Source of the DNA: Asterias amurensis
Lineage: Eukaryota; Echinodermata; Asteroidea; Forcipulatida; Asteriidae
Assembly (NCBI RefSeq): GCF_032118995.1
Contig: NC_092649.1
Location: 16,867,332 to 16,931,331, forward strand
DNA length: 64,000 bases
Reading direction: 5' to 3'
The first letter of the stretch is position 1. Every line of letters starts with the position of its first letter. Position numbers and translations under genes: made by a program. The notes beneath the pieces were generated by a model that was not told where the DNA came from, ran no database searches, and worked only from the letters and a program-made list of their open reading frames with translations. Positions 50,601-57,004 of the stretch are shown here, piece after piece.

Positions 50601-53600
50601 AGGTTTCATTTTCTGTCCACAGATTATTAAGAAGAGAGACAAAAACAGAATAACAAAAAAATACATGGAAAGTAGTCAAACATACTTTGTCACTGCATGG
50701 AGGTCCATGGTCACTGTCCATTGCCCAAGTAGGGCCATGGACATTTTCTTTCTCCATGGTAAGAGTATCAAATTGCAATTAAGTCAAAATAAGTAAACTG
50801 TACTCGTGCCCAAAAACCCTGACATCAAATGCAGCTTAATGTTTTCTTCAAACATCCACCTCAAATCACAGGATAAAATTTGTAAATATTGTTGATTTGT
50901 TGTAAATGTTTTGCTTTTCAAATATTAACACAATGTCAACCTATAATAATACCTTTATCCATAAGCACAGAAAAGAAAGTTTTTAGGGCAACACCAGAGA
51001 CTTTAGGCTACTCATACAATCAGGTTTTCATTTTAGATTCATAAATACCTCAGACAGTTTCGCTATTCCTATCGGTGGAGAGCGCGTCACGTGGGTGTGT
51101 ATAAACCTTTGACTATGACCAGTAAAAAGTGTTGAAACATGGGTGTGACACGCAAGCTTGCACCTGTTCTTATAAGAGTTTCTTCATTCGTATTGGTCGA
51201 GAGCAACGGCTGAAACAGTTGTGCCACATCACGCGATACGTGCGACGGGCACAGCATACCCTTATAAGGAGTTGTTTACCCGAGGGCGGCGGAGGGCTTT
51301 ACCATTTCATAGCTGGCGGGGTGTTGTGTTGAAAGAAATCATTGAACAATTAATTTTTGCATTTATTTTACTTTTTGACTAAAAATGTTGATGTTTTTGA
51401 CTGAAAAGGTATTTATGAATGGGAATCAAAGTGTGTTGAATCGGTTTTCAACTAGTGGTTTAAACCCGCTGAGGCCTGGTTCTTGATAATTTACCTCGAC
51501 TTCGTCTCGGTAAAATTATGAAGAACCAGGCCTCGTTGGGATTAACCACTAGTTGAAAACCTCTTCACCACACATTGATTCCCTTAGTTATTGCAGTGGC
51601 CCCATATATGTTTTTGTTTTGTAAACAAATTATATTAAACTCATAAATAAACACAGAAAAAATGCTGATTCATTTAATCATACATGTAAGTAGCCAACTT
51701 TACCATATAATCAAAACTGGTAAGGATCACATGCGGTATTTCCAACAAAACAACTCTGTTTGTAATCCACATCCTAAAACCAGTTTGTTGCTCCCTCAAA
51801 AAATGAACAATCAACACAAAATTCAGATGAAGCAGATGACAAATCCAAAGCTCTTTGGCTGGCAAGGAAGATGGTGAAGTTTAGGAGGAAATAAATTATA
51901 TCCAGAGATTTTCATGGTGGATTGAGTAATCCAGAGATTTTCATTCAAAAGTTTGTCCGTTCTGTGTAGGAAGGTGATGTCTGTTCAATGAAGGAAGATT
52001 TCCATCCATAAGAGGCAAATGATCCAGTGTTGATGACGCCGTAGTGAGTTTTCATTCTCTGTGTTCCTCCTGCTGACAGTTCATAGACACGTGAATCCCT
52101 GATGAAGTAGATTTTCAAATTCTATTCCAATAAATCATCACACTTGAACGATTTCCTATTCCGAAATTAGCTGGAATGAATGTTGAACTAGCTTACAAAA
52201 CATTCATTTTACAGTACATTTAAACATGACTACTAGGTGCCTTCACGTATGAATGCACTAAATGTAAACTATACTTGCCATTATAAATGCTACTAAGCTA
52301 TTACGGTTAATATTTAATCACAAAATAGTATTTTTGATTGTTTGTTTAATTTATTCCATTTCCAATCATATGAGTTTGAAGCACTTGAAGTTTGATCCGT
52401 TGATTTAGAATCACTCCCTGGTTAGATAGGATCTTAAAAGTAAATAATAGATTGAGCTTTGAAGTTTGGGCAAAGTCCCATCATTGAGTTTAAAAGCGGA
52501 ACTTTTTTAAAAGCAATTAATGTGCAATACTCATTCGATGGTTTAAAGGCAGTGGACACTATTGGTAATTGTCAAAGACTATCCTTCACACTTGGTGTAT
52601 CTCAACATATGCATAAAATAACAAACCTGTGAAAATTTGAGCTCAATCGGTCATCAAACTTGCGAGATAATAATGAAAGAAAAAAACACCCTTGTCACAC
52701 AAAGTTGTGTGCGTTTAGATGGTTGATTTCAAGACCTCAAGTTCTAAATCTGAGGTCTCAAAATCAAATTCGTGTAAAATTACTTCTTTCTCAAAAACTA
52801 TGGCACTTCAGAGGGAGCCGTTTCTCACAGTGTTTTATACCACCAACCTCTCCCCATTACTCTTCACAAAGAAAGGTTTTATGCTAATAATTATTTTGAG
52901 TAATTACCAATAGTGTCCACTGCCTTTAACTTAAATAGTCCTTGCTTACATTTTCTTAACCCCGATGCAAATTTAACATCTCTTATAAATCGTTGCGGTA
53001 CCCGCTGCCAAAACATAGGATTCGAACTGCCTCTAGCTACCGGGCAACCTCGGTAGTCTAGTTGGCAAGACACTGAGATTCGAATCCCACCCGAGTAATA
53101 TGCCTGTGATATTTTTTCACAGGACTCGGGGGGGGGGGGGGGGGGGAAAGTACTGAGTATACAGTGCTAACACACATCAGTGTATGGGTAAAAACCAAAA
53201 TTAATATAATTTTCTCAACAAGTTGAACAAACATTTGAAACTATTTAACTGTACATGATGTGTATGGTGGCACAACATATGGTGGCACAACATACTGGAA
53301 ACATAAAACCACTTCCAATGGATGTACATGTACATATGTGACCCGCTACGTGAAAATGAGTCAGATGTCGCCCAATGCATTATTAAGTTATGAACAGTTT
53401 AATGTGGAAAAAAACCCCACCAAAAAACAAACATTTTTTTCTTCTTCTTTATTTGCATGGTTAACCTTGAGAACACTTACCTTTAGACAATATAAAGCTA
53501 TGATTACAACAATTTTGTGATCATACTTTTGTGATCATATATTCGCGCGAAATAGTAGTTTAAAACATCACTTTACTTTTAACTCGTTTTTCAGAAAAAA

Positions 53601-56600
53601 ATAATGTATTGGCTTAATTCAAACGGGAGTACCTCAGCAACGCGACACACCCCAAAGCTTAGACACTACTGCTGCTGGTGTGTTCCTTCCAGCCATGCAT
53701 ACAACTCAATTCTTGAAATTGTCAACATCTTACTCATTTTCACGTAGCGGGTCACATAAATGTACCCACGTCAATTTTGTTCTTGAATGGTCAACGATCG
53801 TTGTTATTTTAACTTTGGAGAGCCCTGAATATTTTGGTGTTTTTTTAGTCGGACTGATGATGTGTGTATCCAAATTGTGTAGTAGGCAGGCATGAAATTA
53901 CTGTTCTTTAAAATATGTTTTGTTTCAACTGTAAAAAGAGGGAAAGAAGGTACTGGAAAGTATGCTTACAATGCCCCCCTTTTCCGTGCAATTTTTTTTG
54001 TAAGCCTTGATTCCAGGCCTTTGTCACTTTGTTGTACTGCAAAATTCAAGTCTCTTCTCAAAACTTATCTTATGTCACAGGTTTTCAATGACTAATTTTG
54101 TTGTGTCTGTTTTTCTTTGTGTTGTGTTTTGTTTTTGTTTTGTTTTTGGTTTTACTGCGCCTTGAACACCCAGCAGGGTGGATATGTGCGCATTACAAGT
54201 CTTATTATTATTATTATTATTATTATCAGGCCTGATACTTCACGGAGGCAACGAAGGCAATTGCCTCCGTGTCCCCTGGTCCTTGCCTTGGTGCCCTTGA
54301 AATGTTACAGTACAAATTTGCACTTTCATCATATAGGGTGCCCTTTACCAAGAAGAAAATGCCTTGGTGCCCTTGCCCTTCCAAAAACGAAGCATACAGC
54401 CCCCGACACATTTTATGGCATCCAAGAATGGCCAGGCTGCCACCATTGTTTAGTCAGCGCAATAGGAGTTAAGACACAGCCTTCTAAGATTCCACCATCA
54501 TGACAGATTATCGGTCGTGGCTCACAGGCTGAGAATTGGAAATTGACTCATTTTTATAAGAACTTTTGTTGTATTTCCTTTATTCGAGATAAAGGTTTTA
54601 TTTGTAGTACTGTTAGTGTTATGATCTTTTTCAAAGGAAAAAAAATACTAGAAAAGCTCAAAAACTTCTGGAAAACAAGACCAATACAACACATTTTTGG
54701 AAACTAATGTGAACTAGCTGAATCCACTCACCATGTGATATCATATTCCTTGTACAGTCAGCAATGTAGTTTTTATATCCAATGGTCAGGAAATTACAAA
54801 AAGGTAAGATTTTGCATTGTTCATATGATGCACATTATTATTAAGTGCCTGGGAAAAGGGCTAAATTGGCTAATGGCCAAACGACCTATATCCGGGAAAA
54901 CAAAGTACAACTTTTCGCCCAGCAGAGGGTAACGAGCAATAGAAAAAAAACATTTAAAAACAAAGCAAAGCATGACTGCTGTTTATTTAATGCTAGAATT
55001 ACTTCTGATACATGTTTTCTACTCCCACTTTCCTGTCATAAGTATAATGGCAGAAAACAGTAAAATTTTCACACTCAAGTTTTCTTTAAAACGCCATTCT
55101 TTTTTCTGGTAATATATATGTTGGGCGCGATCGGTCAATCTGCGCGATCAACCGATCGCGCTGCGCTTTTGAACGATCACATTATGATCAGTTGGTCGCG
55201 CAGCAATCGGTCGATCGGGCAACAATCGGTCGATCGCGAAACAATCGGTTGATCGCGCAATGACATCTTTGCGCGATTGACCGATTGCGCTACGAGTATT
55301 TTTTCCCGTTATCAGCGGATCGCGCAGGAAAGGCCTTGCGCGATCTACCGATCGTGCAGGAATGGGTTTGCGCGTTCGACCGATCGTGCAGGTAAACTAT
55401 TCCTTGGGGCAATTTCTCAAAGCAATAAAATTCATAGCAGGACAAATTTTTAGTATCACCATAGTGATTTATATAGTGACGTCATACTACGATTGATTTG
55501 CAGTTACAAACAATGTTACATCTTTGTGAATTCGGCTCCTGAACATCAGCCGATCGCGCCAAACAATTCCTGCACAATCGGCCGATCGCGCAAAACCATT
55601 CCTGCACAATTGGCCGATCACTCATTACCATTCCTGCACAATCTGCCGATCGCGCAAAATCATTCCTGCACAATCGGCCAATCGCGCCGAGCCATTCCCG
55701 CACGATCGGTTGATCGCGCATGTTCGTTGCCGAATGTTGCGCGATCGACCGATTGTTGCGCGATCGACCGATTGTTGCGCGATCGACCGATTGCTGCGCG
55801 ATCGACGGATTGCTGCGCGACCAATAGATACTTCGATAGCGCAGCGCGATCGGTCGATAGCGCAGCGCGATCGGTTGATCGCGCAGATTGACCGATCGCG
55901 CCCAACATATATACACATAATAGTTCTACAATTAAATGAAGAGAAAGAATTATATTAACTAATATATTTATTAAAATGGTTTTATTAAAATTAAAATAAA
56001 ACAACAAGTCCCAAAACACACTGCATGATCAGTCAGAGTACCCCCCCCCCCCAACCTCCTTGTTTTCTTGTATTTTCTGGTATATGTGCCTAGCTAGAAA
56101 TTATGTTGTATTTAACTATTTGGAAGTTGCTTCCTGCTGACTGAGTATCTATTTTATTTGAATTAAAATACATTTTTTTAAAGTACTGTTTACTAACAGT
56201 CTCAAAAGTGAATGAAAACGGGTGAAAACATGTCAAAGAAAGAAGATAATTTTAAAACTTTTAATGCGTGGGCGTGGAAGGAAGTGTCAGCTGACAATGA
56301 GCTTTCAATTGTTTTATTTATTAATAATATACGGATATGGATGTGACCCCGGTCATACTGCTTGGTGTTGAAAATAGAAATTCTCCTCCCCATGAAAACC
56401 ATGTGCAGCCATGGCCTGGGCGGACCATGGAGCAGAAGACCAAGTGTCATGGTCCAAAATACTGTCCGAGTGGATGATATATGAGGGGAGGGAGAGCGGT
56501 CCAAAATACAACGTCAACGTCAACGAGCTTACCGTGTGATTTTCGACAGCCCTTGCCGCAACAACTCGAACCTCCCGTTTAAGCGAGCCTTCACTCATGG

Positions 56601-56631
56601 TACCTTCAGAACTGTTGGCGCACTGTGCCAT
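26188..56631 (-). CDS. NISCH: Nischarin (imidazoline receptor I-1-like; PX-LRR integrin-binding scaffold), complete, 14 exons
   Basis: The spliced coding sequence is 3753 nt with every junction GT-AG and in frame, giving 1250 residues; human nischarin has about 1500. Residues about 12-121 form a PX domain with the RRYSEF and PPKK motifs, which in this family bind phosphoinositides and target endosomes. Residues about 190-420 are leucine-rich repeats ([26 protein letters not shown]), followed by the conserved DYRTKVL and [10 protein letters not shown] block. The C-terminal half matches the vertebrate C-terminus ([36 protein letters not shown]). Vertebrate nischarin restrains Rac/PAK signalling and cell migration and acts on recycling endosomes with Rab proteins and integrin alpha5; that role is inferred here. 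The segment between the LRRs and exon 12 is shorter than in vertebrates, and the Glu-rich tract is absent. Intron 9 holds an 8.4-kb inserted element. Confidence 0.94.
26755..27206 (-). mobile_element. tRNA-derived SINE family 2, interrupted copy
   Basis: Read on the minus strand, it has an A-box-like 'agtggttagattgcag', a B box 'gggttcgagtcc', a shared body ('tgatttcacaatgac', 'cgtcgtctagtt') and a (TTCAA)n-like tail near 26938-26958. The intact counterpart is at 43586-43800. The palindrome at 27037-27186 lies between the A and B boxes. Confidence 0.8.
27037..27186. mobile_element. Palindromic element inserted in a SINE
   Basis: Its ends are 'ggggtcgatttcacaaag' and the inverted 'ctttgtgaaatccacccc'. 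The inner 'ctaacttaggac' and complementary arms give a second stem. Flanks repeat CT (possibly CCT), and removing the element restores the SINE sequence seen at 43586-43800. Confidence 0.85.
27215..27530. mobile_element. TIR element made of 'caactggtt / aaccagttg' units
   Basis: The ends are 'cccaggtcaaaatgccagtt' and its imperfect inverse '...ggaatttcgacctggg', flanked by CCT on both sides. Inside are direct and inverted copies of 'ttcaactagttccagttaaa'. About 316 bp, non-coding. Confidence 0.8.
27536..27772 (-). CDS. NISCH: Nischarin exon 13
   Basis: Seventy-nine codons with [20 protein letters not shown] and [11 protein letters not shown]. The acceptor is taken as 'aacttgaag|GTT', chosen for phase; an acceptor a little upstream is possible. 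The donor is CAG|GTAGG, and a MITE starts at intron position 6. Confidence 0.9.
27773..28304 (-). other. Nischarin intron 12
   Basis: 532 bp of AT-rich intron. I see nothing in it. Confidence 0.7.
28305..29571 (-). CDS. NISCH: Nischarin exon 12: start of conserved C-terminal region
   Basis: 1267 nt. Recognisable blocks are [30 protein letters not shown] and [20 protein letters not shown], each aligned in order with vertebrate nischarin. The first 250 codons are less conserved. Acceptor 'tttcacag', donor CAG|GTGAGT. Confidence 0.93.
30042..30388. mobile_element. TTAA MITE family A, full copy
   Basis: TTAA then AAGGCAGTGGACACTATTGG; inverted 'ccaatagtgtccactgtc' then TTAA at the right. It shares its inner 'gaggtctcgaaatcaagcat' block with the copy at 10247-10636. 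Confidence 0.85.
30568..30918. mobile_element. TTAA MITE family A, diverged copy
   Basis: It begins TTAAAAGGCACTGG and ends 'accaatagtgtccagtgc'. The interior resembles the copy at 2466-2816 more than the one at 30042-30388, so family A has at least two subfamilies. Confidence 0.75.
30957..31182 (-). CDS. NISCH: Nischarin exon 11
   Basis: 226 nt, '[20 protein letters not shown]' then a basic/Ser-rich linker. It joins in frame at both ends (phase 1 in, phase 2 out). Acceptor 'tttttcag', donor ACTAG|GTGAGT. Confidence 0.78.
31268..32095. mobile_element. Putative 0.83-kb TIR element in nischarin intron 10
   Basis: The left end 'gggtctgtccacgctaatgg' is matched inverted at about 32061-32090 ('cattagtgtggacagaccc') with about four mismatches over 27 bp. 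The interior repeats 'ggacagaca' / 'tgtctgtcc' motifs (about 31484, 31660, 31683, 31860). No coding potential. Confidence 0.6.
32765..32894 (-). CDS. NISCH: Nischarin exon 10
   Basis: 130 nt, low-complexity Ser-rich linker ([20 protein letters not shown]). Acceptor 'ttttgcag', donor TCAG|GTATGG. It has little direct similarity to vertebrates and is supported by splice sites and phase. The 33-bp TIR of the large element lies only 75 bp upstream in the intron. Confidence 0.75.
32970..33002 (+). repeat. Left 33-bp terminal inverted repeat of the large element
   Basis: Perfect reverse complement of 41295-41327. It is 75 bp from nischarin exon 10. Confidence 0.85.
33397..35324 (+). pseudogene. 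Unrecognised multi-exon gene or pseudogene carried by the large element
   Basis: An ATG at 33397 opens 44 codons ([20 protein letters not shown]...) to an in-frame TGA at 33529. The same frame then runs on for 125 codons, including [20 protein letters not shown] and [19 protein letters not shown], to a TGA at 33907. A +1 frame from 33923 ([19 protein letters not shown]) leads into a good donor (GCGTG|GTAAGT, exon end 34011). Exon 34699-34827 follows ('tctgacag' acceptor; [20 protein letters not shown]; donor GTAAAA), then an exon from 35134 ('tttttcacag'; [20 protein letters not shown]). All these junction phases agree. The last exon has no clear donor: candidates are GTATGG at 35321 or read-through into the minisatellite. 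I do not recognise the family. The TGA and frame change suggest decay, but an unseen intron or assembly error could explain the second. Confidence 0.5.
34485..34615 (-). mobile_element. SINE family 1 fragment
   Basis: On the minus strand it carries the A-box-like 'tagtcgagttggtaagacac' region and a B-box-like 'gttgtgggttttt', as in the fuller copies at 46890-47125 and 58925-59140. It sits in an intron of the cargo gene. Confidence 0.6.
35462..38015. repeat. 54-bp minisatellite, one array split by a 1.3-kb insertion
   Basis: The unit 'ggctacacacagtcgctccc...cgtacaata' is 54 bp, exactly 18 codons. About eight full copies lie at 35462-35900, preceded by two or three degenerate ones from about 35385, and about fifteen at 37207-38015. 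Most units are identical. Some lack 6 bp (about 37257 and 37580), and one variant reads 'caccatatacacgtagg' (37892). A degenerate unit with 'ctccacaatcgagggagcgg' closes the right end. Because no stop occurs in the unit in most frames, long repetitive ORFs appear on both strands. Confidence 0.9.
35901..37206. mobile_element. 1306-bp hAT-like non-autonomous element inserted in the minisatellite
   Basis: Perfect 13-bp TIRs CAGGCATGAGAAT (35901-35913) and the inverse (37194-37206) are flanked by the 6-bp duplication ATATAC (35895-35900 and 37207-37212). Removing the element and one ATATAC restores a unit identical to the variant at 37892. The CAGG terminus and 6-bp TSD suggest a hAT-related family; this assignment is inference. 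Its short ORFs resemble no transposase I know. Confidence 0.85.
38311..38745. repeat. About 0.2-kb imperfect tandem duplication
   Basis: The block from 'ccttgaagcaaaaacatcgt' through 'gtggaattttgtgttttt' occurs at 38311-38500 and again at about 38549-38735 with scattered substitutions. The 48-bp spacer is unique. Confidence 0.85.
38746..41294. other. Right part of the large element, no supportable gene
   Basis: It holds a GTTT microsatellite (about 39664-39732), C and A homopolymers (39737-39768) and a family-C MITE fragment (about 40690-40890). Minus-strand reading around 40440-40680 stays open for 108 codons ([20 protein letters not shown]...), but has no recognisable domain, so I do not call it a gene. 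Confidence 0.5.
41295..41327 (-). repeat. Right 33-bp terminal inverted repeat of the large element
   Basis: Perfect reverse complement of 32970-33002. Confidence 0.85.
41836..42080. repeat. Duplicated segment overlapping the exon 9 donor of nischarin
   Basis: 'agaaacgggaaacaac...tcagc(a/c)aacctttctca' occurs at about 41851-41920 and again at about 42013-42081. The second copy includes the end of exon 9 and its donor. The first copy would read CG|GTGAGA on the minus strand, a better donor sequence than the one used. Confidence 0.65.
42075..42332 (-). CDS. NISCH: Nischarin exon 9: last LRR and LRR cap
   Basis: Eighty-six codons: [20 protein letters not shown], then RTKVLDLF and [12 protein letters not shown], the block conserved after the LRRs. 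The donor is a weak AAG|GTTGGC; frame stays open only three codons beyond it. Intron 9 is enlarged by the 8.4-kb insertion. Confidence 0.9.
43149..43430. mobile_element. TIR element, 28-bp ends 'tatatataagaactagaggg'
   Basis: The left arm (43150-43177) is matched inverted at 43403-43430. The interior holds two direct copies of 'gcgatgctgttttgtcaact' (about 43287 and 43338), each followed by 'ta(c/g)aaaatgg'. Confidence 0.8.
43586..43800 (+). mobile_element. tRNA-derived SINE family 2, uninterrupted copy
   Basis: A-box-like 'agtggttagactgcagg', an anticodon-arm-like region around 'cttgcaatcacaagg', a B box 'tgggttcgact', then a body shared with 26755-27206. The missing 3' CCA/terminator context and the long body argue against a functional tRNA. 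Confidence 0.75.
43870..44124 (-). CDS. NISCH: Nischarin exon 8: LRRs
   Basis: Eighty-five codons with three to four clear leucine-rich repeats ([50 protein letters not shown]). Acceptor 'taccacag', donor CAT|GTAAGT. Confidence 0.95.
44125..44752 (-). other. Nischarin intron 7
   Basis: AT-rich, with a short irregular tandem repeat on 'cccctaaattgcattaacgttc' (about 44408-44516). Confidence 0.65.
44753..44899 (-). CDS. NISCH: Nischarin exon 7: LRR
   Basis: Forty-nine codons, including [10 protein letters not shown] and HVPTWKFI and [10 protein letters not shown], matching EVLVPEASEFDEW, PTWQALT and NSISEIDESV. Donor ATT|GTAAGT. Confidence 0.92.
44900..46128 (-). other. Nischarin introns 6 and 5 (flanking exon 6)
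   Basis: No repeat that I recognise apart from weak fragments. Open minus-strand stretches (for example about 45402-45833) show no domain or codon bias. Confidence 0.55.
45288..45383 (-). CDS. NISCH: Nischarin exon 6
   Basis: Thirty-two codons, [18 protein letters not shown] and SIK, at the position of the degenerate first LRR in vertebrates. Acceptor 'tcttttag', donor AAG|GTAGGG. Confidence 0.88.
46129..46224 (-). CDS. NISCH: Nischarin exon 5
   Basis: Thirty-two codons with [18 protein letters not shown], matching the LLPFDLSLFKSLHQVE segment before the LRRs. Acceptor 'tcttacag', donor CAG|GTAAGT. Confidence 0.92.
46252..46475. mobile_element. MITE with 'tagactaatccattaagctc' ends, CpG-rich interior
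   Basis: The left end (about 46262-46292) is matched imperfectly inverted at about 46432-46475 ('gggcgaagcctactggattggtctattg'). The interior is rich in CG and GCGC. Confidence 0.6.
46502..46699. mobile_element. Short MITE with 'gggcccaatttc' ends
   Basis: Ends 'gggcccaatttcgtaaagcc' and inverted 'agcttcatgaaattgggccc'. Same family as 19205-19415 and 63670-63872, and the best preserved of them. Confidence 0.8.
46890..47125 (-). mobile_element. tRNA-derived SINE family 1
   Basis: On the minus strand: 'gtagtctagttggtgagaca' (A-box region), 'cgtgggttcttatcccac' (decayed B box), then a shared tail '...gtatacaatgctaacacaca'. Other copies are at 52970-53215, 58925-59140 and 34485-34615. Confidence 0.75.
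47331..47398 (-). CDS. NISCH: Nischarin exon 4
   Basis: 68 nt; with the split codon from exon 3 it reads [17 protein letters not shown], matching TDLGHILDFTCRLKYLK. Donor AGG|GTAAGA. Confidence 0.92.
47399..48313 (-). other. Nischarin intron 3
   Basis: It carries one plus-oriented 'gccttggtgccc' repeat (47733-47888) and otherwise ordinary AT-rich sequence. Confidence 0.65.
48314..48458 (-). CDS. NISCH: Nischarin exon 3
   Basis: 145 nt encoding [19 protein letters not shown] and [13 protein letters not shown], matching the ALAEELFEKGEQ...PLQLYAVTEQL of vertebrate nischarin. It ends in phase 1 (TGT G|GTGAGT). Confidence 0.93.
48584..48723. repeat. Long hairpin in nischarin intron 2
   Basis: 'aatgaggtgcatgctggtct' (left) pairs with 'agaccagcatgcacctcatt' (right). 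The outer arms 'gcaaatacccattgtgcag' pair imperfectly with 'caagtatttgc'. The loop is about 30 nt. Confidence 0.8.
49408..49671 (-). CDS. NISCH: Nischarin exon 2: PX domain
   Basis: Eighty-eight codons after a 'tccgcag' acceptor. They carry the phosphoinositide-binding [13 protein letters not shown] and the proline motif QLPPKKYL. Donor TAT|GTAAGT. Confidence 0.95.
51421..51584. repeat. Long hairpin with 'gaggcctggttctt' stem
   Basis: The left arm 'gttttcaactagtggttt' and 'gaggcctggttcttgataat' is matched inverted by 'attatgaagaaccaggcctc' and 'aaccactagttgaaaac'. The outer bases ('gaatcaaagtgtg') also pair. The apex is 'ctcgacttcgtctcgg'. Confidence 0.85.
52543..52929. mobile_element. TTAA MITE family A, full copy
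   Basis: TTAA, AAGGCAGTGGACACTATTGG at the left; the inverted 'aatagtgtccactgcc' and TTAA at the right. This has the most intact ends of the family in the window. Confidence 0.88.
52970..53215 (+). mobile_element. tRNA-derived SINE family 1, with poly-G expansion
   Basis: 'ggtagtctagttggcaagac' and 'agattcgaatcccac' are the A- and B-box regions; the segment between them is shortened relative to 58925-59140. A run of about 18 G (53129-53146) interrupts the tail after 'aggactcg'. Confidence 0.75.
53335..53758. mobile_element. MITE with 'TGTGACCCGCTACGTGAAAA' ends, copy 1
   Basis: Left 'tgtgacccgctacgtgaaaa' and right inverted 'ttttcacgtagcgggtcaca', with TA at both flanks, consistent with a Tc1/mariner-like insertion. 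The copy at 62882-63318 has the same interior in reverse orientation. Confidence 0.88.
55113..55913. mobile_element. 0.8-kb foldback element composed of CGATCG-rich units
   Basis: The ends are a perfect inverted repeat of about 55 bp beginning 'tatatatgttgggcgcgatc'. Both halves are irregular tandem arrays of 15-35 bp units built on 'gcgcgatcgaccgatt' / 'aatcggtcgatcgcgc' (55130-55400 and 55545-55905). A 150-bp unique centre (about 55400-55545) contains 'gtgacgtcat'. CGATCG and GCGC occur dozens of times, in contrast to the AT-rich surroundings. Confidence 0.85.
56533..56631 (-). CDS. NISCH: Nischarin exon 1 (coding)
   Basis: Thirty-three codons from the ATG at 56631. The last residues, VENHT, begin the PX domain. 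Donor ACG|GTAAGC, phase 0. Confidence 0.88.
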
Positions 56632-56901
56632 GGTTTTTATTCAATCCTGCCAGAGCCAGAAATTAGAGCCAGAACCGAGAACTAGTTCAGGATGTCGTGA
56701 CTTGTGTCTGCTTCCGTCCGCAGAAAACAAGTAATGTCGAGCGCCATGTTTACATTGGCTCAGAAATATCAATAGAGGGCGCTATATTTATCAATCTGAT
56801 GTCTGCGCCTGGCAACACTGTGTGTCAACAAGTTTTTTGTTGTGCATGAGCGAAAAGTGTTCGACGTTTTCCTGCAAATTTCGTGAATAAAGTTATCAAA
56901 A
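56632..56901. promoter_or_regulatory. Probable bidirectional promoter of nischarin and EFCAB10
   Basis: 270 bp separate the divergent start codons. There is no TATA box in a fitting position, and the sequence is less AT-rich than the adjoining introns. Both 5' UTRs must lie here unless non-coding exons exist. The 'gccatgtttacattggc' and 'gaaaagtgttcgacg' stretches are candidate sites only. Confidence 0.55.
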
Positions 56902-57004
56902 ATGGCTGTTCCAAGACAAAGTGAAGCTCAGGAGTACATAGAGAAGCAGAGAATAATGGAACTGTTTGATAACATTACAGCTCAGCTTGTTTTTCATAGA
57001 CCAG
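56902..57004 (+). CDS. EFCAB10: EFCAB10 exon 1
   Basis: 103 nt from the ATG at 56902 (context 'aaaaatgg'), ending CCA G|GTATGA in phase 1. Encodes the RIIa-like helix start. Confidence 0.9.

Larger units (their letters stand above)
49672..56532 (-). other. Nischarin intron 1 (6.9 kb)
   Basis: No exon of another gene is supported. Contents are a hairpin (51421-51584), a family-A MITE (52543-52929), SINE family 1 (52970-53215), a TA-flanked MITE (53335-53758), a 'gccttggtgccc' repeat (54229-54404) and the CGATCG foldback (55113-55913). Confidence 0.7.

Noticed and set aside
55482..56019. Overlapping ORFs rich in IDRS/SIAQ motifs
   Set aside because: They are translations of the CGATCG tandem units in several frames, with no domain or start context.
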